Shown here piece by piece: positions 60,392 through 64,000 of a stretch of 64,000 nt of DNA. The stretch is taken from the NCBI RefSeq assembly GCF_012070395.1, contig NZ_JAAFYS010000001.1, positions 970,001 to 1,034,000 of the forward strand, read 5' to 3'. Position numbers and translations under genes: made by a program. The notes beneath the pieces are model-generated. The model worked only from the letters and a program-made list of their open reading frames with translations. It ran no database searches and was not told the DNA's origin. Position 1 is the first letter of the stretch; the number at the start of each line of letters is the position of its first letter. Origin of the DNA: Pseudoroseicyclus tamaricis (GTDB lineage Bacteria; Pseudomonadota; Alphaproteobacteria; Rhodobacterales; Rhodobacteraceae).

Positions 60392-61205
60392 ACAGCGAGC
60401 CGCCGATGCCGCCCACGCTGAAGTATCGGTTGAGCAGGGCGAACAGGATGACCGGGGGCATCATGGTGATGACGGAGACCGCCATGACGGCGCCCCAGTC
60501 GGTGGATGTCTGCTGGAAGAAGGATTGCAGGCCGATGGGCAGCGTGAAGCTGTCGTCGGACTTCAGGAAGACGATGGCGACGAGGTAGTCGTTCCAGCTC
60601 AAGAGGAAGGTGAAGATCGCGGTGCTCAGCACCCCGGGCAGCGAGTTGCGCAGCACGATCCGCACGAAGCCGCCGAAGACGGAGCAGCCGTCGATCCACG
60701 CCGCCTCCTCCAGCGCCGCGGGGATGGAGTCGAAATAGGCCGCCATCATCCATGTCGCGACGGAGAGAGAGCCCGCCACGTAGATGATGACCAGCGCGCC
60801 GAGGTGGTCGGCCAGCCCCAGCCGCGCGAAGAGGATGAAGAGCGGGATGACCGCCGTGATGATCGGCAGCGACTGCACGATGAAGAGCAGCAGCGAGTAG
60901 CCCTCGATCACCTTGTGCCGCCCGCGGCTGATCACGTAGCCCGCCGGCGCCGAGACGATGATCGCCGCGACGACGGTGAAGAGCGACACCATGAGAGAGT
61001 TGCCCAGCCAGTCGAGCACCAGCGATGTCTCGAAGACATGCCTGAAGTTCTGCAAGCTGATCAGCGCCGGCTCCCCGCCCGGGCGCGGGCGCAGCGACAG
61101 CATGATGGTGGCGCCGATGGGCAGCAGCGCGATGGCCGTGAAGACGAAGACACCGGCGGTGCGCAGCGCGGTCGCGCGGTCGAAACTCGGTCCTGCGGCG
61201 GTCAT
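60381..61205 (-). CDS. Sugar-type ABC transporter permease (MalG/UgpE-like)
   Basis: A 274-residue permease with six helices; starts MTAAGPSFDRATALRTAGVF. The EAA loop reads ALEEAAWIDGCSVFGGFVRI, the carbohydrate (CUT1) type. It is coupled to the partner permease by ATGA. Its 3' end lies inside a tandem repeat, so the C-terminal residues may vary between strains. Confidence 0.88.
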   Translation of the reverse strand: MTAAGPSFDRATALRTAGVFVFTAIALLPIGATIMLSLRPRPGGEPALISLQNFRHVFETSLVLDWLGNSLMVSLFTVVAAIIVSAPAGYVISRGRHKVIEGYSLLLFIVQSLPIITAVIPLFILFARLGLADHLGALVIIYVAGSLSVATWMMAAYFDSIPAALEEAAWIDGCSVFGGFVRIVLRNSLPGVLSTAIFTFLLSWNDYLVAIVFLKSDDSFTLPIGLQSFFQQTSTDWGAVMAVSVITMMPPVILFALLNRYFSVGGIGGSLSSQ

Positions 61206-62152
61206 GCTGTCGCTCCCGATTTGCGGATCTGGCGGAAGAGCACCATCGACACGACGACCATCGCGGCCGTCATCATCAGCGCCACGGCGACGCCGGGGCC
61301 CGTCTGGAAGTTCTGGAACACCAGCCGGTAGGCCAGCACGATCAGCGAGGTCGTGGCGTCGATCGGGCCGCCGGCGGTGAGCAGGTAGATGGTGGGGAAG
61401 TCGTTGATGCAGAAGATCGTCATCAGGATCCAGCTGATGTAGGTCGTCCGCCGCGTCAGCGGCAGCGTGATGTAGAACAGCTGCTGGCGCGCGCTGGCCC
61501 CGTCGAGCGAGGAGGCCTCGTAGACGCTCCGGTCGATGGCCGAGAGCGCGGCGCTCATCATCAGCATCATGAAGGGAAAGCTGCACCAGATCTTGAAAAC
61601 GCAGACGGTCACCGCCGCCAGCACCGGATCGGCGAGGAAGAGCGGCGTGCCGAAGCCGAGAAAGCGCGCCAGCGCCGGCATCGGCGAGTCGGGCGTCGCC
61701 ACCAGCCAGTTCCACGCCATGGACGACACCACGATGGGCACCACCCACGGCAGCAGCAGCAGCACCTTGAAGACACCGCCGAAGTGGATGCGCGCCTGCA
61801 GCGCCAGCGCCAGCGCCATGCCGATCAGCCAGCTCCCCGCGACGCCGGAGATGGTGAAGATCGCGGTGAAGCGCACCGCGTGCCAGAAGTCGGGGCTCTG
61901 GAGGACCTTGGCGAAGTTCGCCAGCCCGACGAATTCCCCGGCGGTGATGAGGGTGCCGTTGCGCACCGATTGCAGCGCCGCGTAGGCGACGGGGTAGGCG
62001 TTCAGCAGCGCCAGGAGCAGCACCGACGGCGCGATGAGCACCAGGAACAGGCGCCCGCGGCTGGCACTCCAGTCGGTGCGGGGGCGGCTGGCGCCCCCGC
62101 TCCGGCCTTGTGCCGCGCGGACCACGTCAAGCGGGTCTGTGCGGTCCGACAT
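61202..62152 (-). CDS. Sugar-type ABC transporter permease (MalF/UgpA-like)
   Basis: A 316-residue permease. A polar N-terminal tail (1-33) precedes helix one (LFLVLIAPSVLLLALLNAYP); the EAA loop is VYEASSLDGASARQQLFYITL. This is the CUT1 UgpA/MalF-like half of the pore. It lies 19 bases after the binding-protein gene. Confidence 0.88.
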   Translation of the reverse strand: MSDRTDPLDVVRAAQGRSGGASRPRTDWSASRGRLFLVLIAPSVLLLALLNAYPVAYAALQSVRNGTLITAGEFVGLANFAKVLQSPDFWHAVRFTAIFTISGVAGSWLIGMALALALQARIHFGGVFKVLLLLPWVVPIVVSSMAWNWLVATPDSPMPALARFLGFGTPLFLADPVLAAVTVCVFKIWCSFPFMMLMMSAALSAIDRSVYEASSLDGASARQQLFYITLPLTRRTTYISWILMTIFCINDFPTIYLLTAGGPIDATTSLIVLAYRLVFQNFQTGPGVAVALMMTAAMVVVSMVLFRQIRKSGATA

Positions 62153-62171
62153 CGGCTCTGGCCCCTCTGGC

Positions 62172-63461
62172 TTACATCAGGTCTTCGAGGTCGGCCTGCA
62201 GGCGCTCCAGCGCCGCGCGGGCCTCGGTGCGGCCCTGCAGCATGGTCTGCGTGAAGCGCGTCACCGCCTGGCCGGCGTCGATGGAGGCCAGCGCCGGGAA
62301 GGAGGCCTGCGCCCGCGCCGCCATCGGCTTGCAGATGGGCTGCCACTCCTCGATGACCTTCACCGCCTGCGTCCGCGACTGGAAGACGTCGGTCTGCGCC
62401 ACCGAGCGCAGCGCCGGAAGCGTCGGCGCATTGCCCTCGACCCAGGCGTGCTCGAGGTTGTTGACGTACCAGAAGAGGAACTCCTCGGTCGCCTCGACGG
62501 AGGGGTTGTTGGCGTACATCATGATGTTGTTGACGTAATAGGCCGAGCCGTAATCGCCGTGCGGGCCGGCCGGCGGGCTCATCACCTGCAGGTCGCCGTC
62601 GGTCTCTCCCAGCACCTCGTCGAGCCCGGGCGTATGGTAGCCGAGCGCGCATTTTCCGGTGCGCCACATCTGGTCGAGGTTGTCGGTGGAGTAGCTGATC
62701 GAGGCGGGGTCGATCATCCCGTCCACCGCCATCTCGCGGACGAACTCCATCGCCTCGACGTTGCGCTCGAAGAGGGCGTCGGGCTCGGCGCTCTCGTTGA
62801 AGAGGCCGCCGCCGTTGTTGATCATCAGCGCCATCATCGAATGGTAGCCGAAGTTGTTGTTCGGCCCCGCGCCCGTGCCGAAGGCGTAGACGTCGATCTC
62901 CTTCAGCGCCCGGCCGACCTCCAGCCATTCGGCCCAGGTCGTCGGCGCCGCGACGCCGGCCTGGTCGAGCAGCGACTGGCGCACCCAGATGGGCCGCACG
63001 TCGAGGTTCCACGGGATGCCCACGATGCCCTCGGGCGTCGTCAGCGCCTCGACGGTGCCGGGCAGGAAGTCATCGATCTTGCCGCTCTCGCGCAGCATCT
63101 CGATGATCGCGTCGGCATAGAGGACCTGCCCCTGCTCGGCGAACTGGAAGGCCTGGAAGGCGCCGCCGGTGGAGGCGGCCGGGCCGGTGTTCGAGGCCAG
63201 CGCCGAGGCGAAGACCTGCTGGAAGTTGGCCCACTGGATCACCTGGTACTCGGCGCCCAGGCTGCCGGAATAGCCCTCGACGAGGCCCTTCATGGCGTTG
63301 TTGTAGGTCGTCCCGCCCCACGGCATGTCCCAGAACTTGATGGGCCCGTCCTGGGCGATGGCCGGCATCCCCAGAAGGCTGCCCGTGGCCGCGCCGGCGG
63401 CCGAGGCCCCGGCAAGTTTCATGAAGCCGCGACGCGACAAACCGGTTATGGTGTTAGACAT
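62172..63461 (-). CDS. Sugar-type ABC transporter substrate-binding protein, Tat-exported
   Basis: A 429-residue SBP_bac_1 protein. The signal LSRRGFMKLAGASAAGAATG has the twin-arginine SRRGFMK motif and is cut after PAIAQ. The mature chain includes IVGIPWNLDVRPIWVRQSLL and PTTWAEWLEVGRALKE, typical of CUT1 sugar receptors. GGAGACAGGAC precedes the ATG at 63461. First gene of the operon running to 55401. Confidence 0.9.
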   Translation of the reverse strand: MSNTITGLSRRGFMKLAGASAAGAATGSLLGMPAIAQDGPIKFWDMPWGGTTYNNAMKGLVEGYSGSLGAEYQVIQWANFQQVFASALASNTGPAASTGGAFQAFQFAEQGQVLYADAIIEMLRESGKIDDFLPGTVEALTTPEGIVGIPWNLDVRPIWVRQSLLDQAGVAAPTTWAEWLEVGRALKEIDVYAFGTGAGPNNNFGYHSMMALMINNGGGLFNESAEPDALFERNVEAMEFVREMAVDGMIDPASISYSTDNLDQMWRTGKCALGYHTPGLDEVLGETDGDLQVMSPPAGPHGDYGSAYYVNNIMMYANNPSVEATEEFLFWYVNNLEHAWVEGNAPTLPALRSVAQTDVFQSRTQAVKVIEEWQPICKPMAARAQASFPALASIDAGQAVTRFTQTMLQGRTEARAALERLQADLEDLM

Positions 63462-63652
63462 GTCCTGTCTCCTCTCCCTGCGTGGTCCCCTCGATCCTTC
63501 GGGCAAGGCGATACCGGTGGCCGCGGCGCATGTGCTGCCGGGCCTCCTCTCGCCGCCGTTTCGGTCGATCGGGATGTGCGCTCTGACAGTCGGCCGCCCC
63601 GGCCCCGCCTGACGTAAGGCGGGTAAAACCTCCCCGGGACGCTGACTGTCCC

Positions 63653-63676
63653 AAAAGTATATCGCGATTCACTTTT
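63653..63676. promoter_or_regulatory. Palindromic TetR-type operator
   Basis: Arms AAAAGT (63653-63658) and ACTTTT (63671-63676) around the self-complementary centre ATCGCGAT (63661-63668); 10 of 12 pairs match. It lies over the predicted promoter of the sugar operon and 104 bases before the TetR start, so the adjacent regulator is the likely ligand and a repressor. Confidence 0.6.
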
Positions 63677-63682
63677 CGTCAA
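63656..63682 (-). promoter_or_regulatory. Sigma-70-type promoter of the sugar ABC operon
   Basis: On the minus strand TTGACG (63682-63677) is followed after 15 bases by TATACT (63661-63656), or after 17 bases by TACTTT. The -10 box sits inside the palindrome, so repressor binding would block RNA polymerase. About 195 bases of leader precede the binding-protein ATG. Confidence 0.5.
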
Positions 63683-63779
63683 GCGCCGGATGTGCTCTTG
63701 TCGCCGCAGGGCGCCGGATGGCACATGGCCCTGCCCTCGGGGGCAGGCGCGGCGCGAAGAGGACAGACAGGACCGAGCA

Positions 63780-64000
63780 GTGGAAAAACGCACGAGGGGC
63801 CCCTACGAGGCGGGCCGCAAGCGCCGGGCGCGCATTCTGGAAGAGGCGGTCGAGGTCTTCGGCCGCAAGGGCTACAGCGCCGGGTCGCTGCAGGAGATCG
63901 CCCAGCGGGCCGGCATCACGACGGCCGGGATCATGCGGCACTTCGACAGCAAGGCCGAGCTGCTCGTCGAGGTGCTGCGCTACTGGGACGATGCCCAGAG
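63780..64000 (+). CDS. TetR-family transcriptional regulator, N-terminal fragment
   Basis: Only the first 73 codons are in the window. The GTG at 63780 opens RKRRARILEEAVEVFGRKGY, then LQEIAQRAGITTAGIMRHFD and SKAELLVEVL, a complete TetR HTH. The gene runs off the right edge, so the ligand domain is unseen. It is divergent from the sugar operon and probably represses it through the palindrome at 63653. Confidence 0.88.
   Translation, partial: MEKRTRGPYEAGRKRRARILEEAVEVFGRKGYSAGSLQEIAQRAGITTAGIMRHFDSKAELLVEVLRYWDDAQ

Larger units (their letters stand above)
63462..63779. other. 318-bp divergent intergenic region
   Basis: No gene seen. It holds the sugar-operon promoter with an overlapping TetR-like operator (63653-63682), a short dyad CCTGCC/GGCAGG at about 63732-63749, and the leader of the partial TetR gene. 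Confidence 0.5.

Noticed and set aside
1-64000. tRNA, rRNA or riboswitch genes
   Set aside because: No cloverleaf with conserved TTCGA arm, no rRNA sequence and no known riboswitch core was recognised by reading; a covariance-model scan was not possible here.

Overview
The window is very GC-rich, tightly packed alphaproteobacterial DNA. The best guess is a Rhodobacterales (Roseobacter-type) chromosome. The reasons are the density of ABC importers, the carnitine and quaternary-amine catabolic genes, the many GTG or TTG starts, the operons coupled by ATGA, GTGA or TGATG overlaps, and short hairpin elements at gene ends. I see no rRNA, tRNA, CRISPR array, phage module or insertion sequence. All function calls come from reading translated sequence and remembered family motifs; no database search was run.

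Layout. 1-2.1 kb: the 5' end of a LysR regulator, divergent from a gamma-butyrobetaine-hydroxylase-like dioxygenase and a class II aldolase. 2.0-5.0 kb (minus): an EEP phosphatase, a cardiolipin synthase-type PLD enzyme and a NaChBac/NavAb-type sodium channel. 5.2-15.3 kb (minus): a ten-gene operon. In transcription order it encodes a FAD oxidoreductase, a GcvT-like protein, two Rieske oxygenases, PotD, PotA, PotB, PotC, a small protein and a PEAMT-like N-methyltransferase. It looks like uptake and oxidative N-demethylation of a quaternary or polyamine-like compound. 15.8-19.7 kb: a second FAD oxidoreductase divergent from a BetI-like TetR and an aldehyde dehydrogenase. 19.9-27.4 kb: a carnitine/gamma-butyrobetaine cluster with a GlxA-type regulator, acyl-CoA dehydrogenase, ADP-forming CoA ligase, CaiD, BKACE, a small zinc-finger protein and a carnitine dehydrogenase-thioesterase fusion. 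It should convert gamma-butyrobetaine and carnitine to glycine betaine plus acetoacetate. One of the two Rieske proteins resembles choline/betaine monooxygenases, so the product of this cluster may feed the 5-15 kb operon.

27.4-49.4 kb: a gamma-glutamyltransferase, a class III CoA-transferase, a LysR regulator and a 17.5-kb plus-strand operon. That operon holds a peptide-type ABC importer, an FMN protein, a HyuA-like protein, DUF917, an ornithine-cyclodeaminase-like protein, a GMC oxidoreductase, MaoC, a CitE-like lyase, an M81 peptidase, a BNR-repeat protein and an MFS-HEAT fusion. Matching LysR-type sites with identical spacing lie before the CoA-transferase and before this operon, which argues for one regulon and one uncharacterised catabolic pathway. 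49.4-55.2 kb: a rearranged zone with an orphan peptide ABC ATPase, a GntR-RidA pair, an outer-membrane barrel and a DSD1-type PLP enzyme. It contains two scars, each joining the 3' ends of formerly divergent genes. 55.4-64 kb (minus): a sugar-type ABC operon with a Zn alcohol dehydrogenase, a GH5-like hydrolase and a Dld-type lactate dehydrogenase, divergent from a partial TetR gene; a TetR-like palindrome overlaps the promoter.

Small dispersed elements mark many gene ends: paired AT-armed palindromes (two loci), a hairpin element ending in a TATTTT/GGCCAGATGAAT motif at two convergent junctions, and a larger REP-like repeat (three copies).
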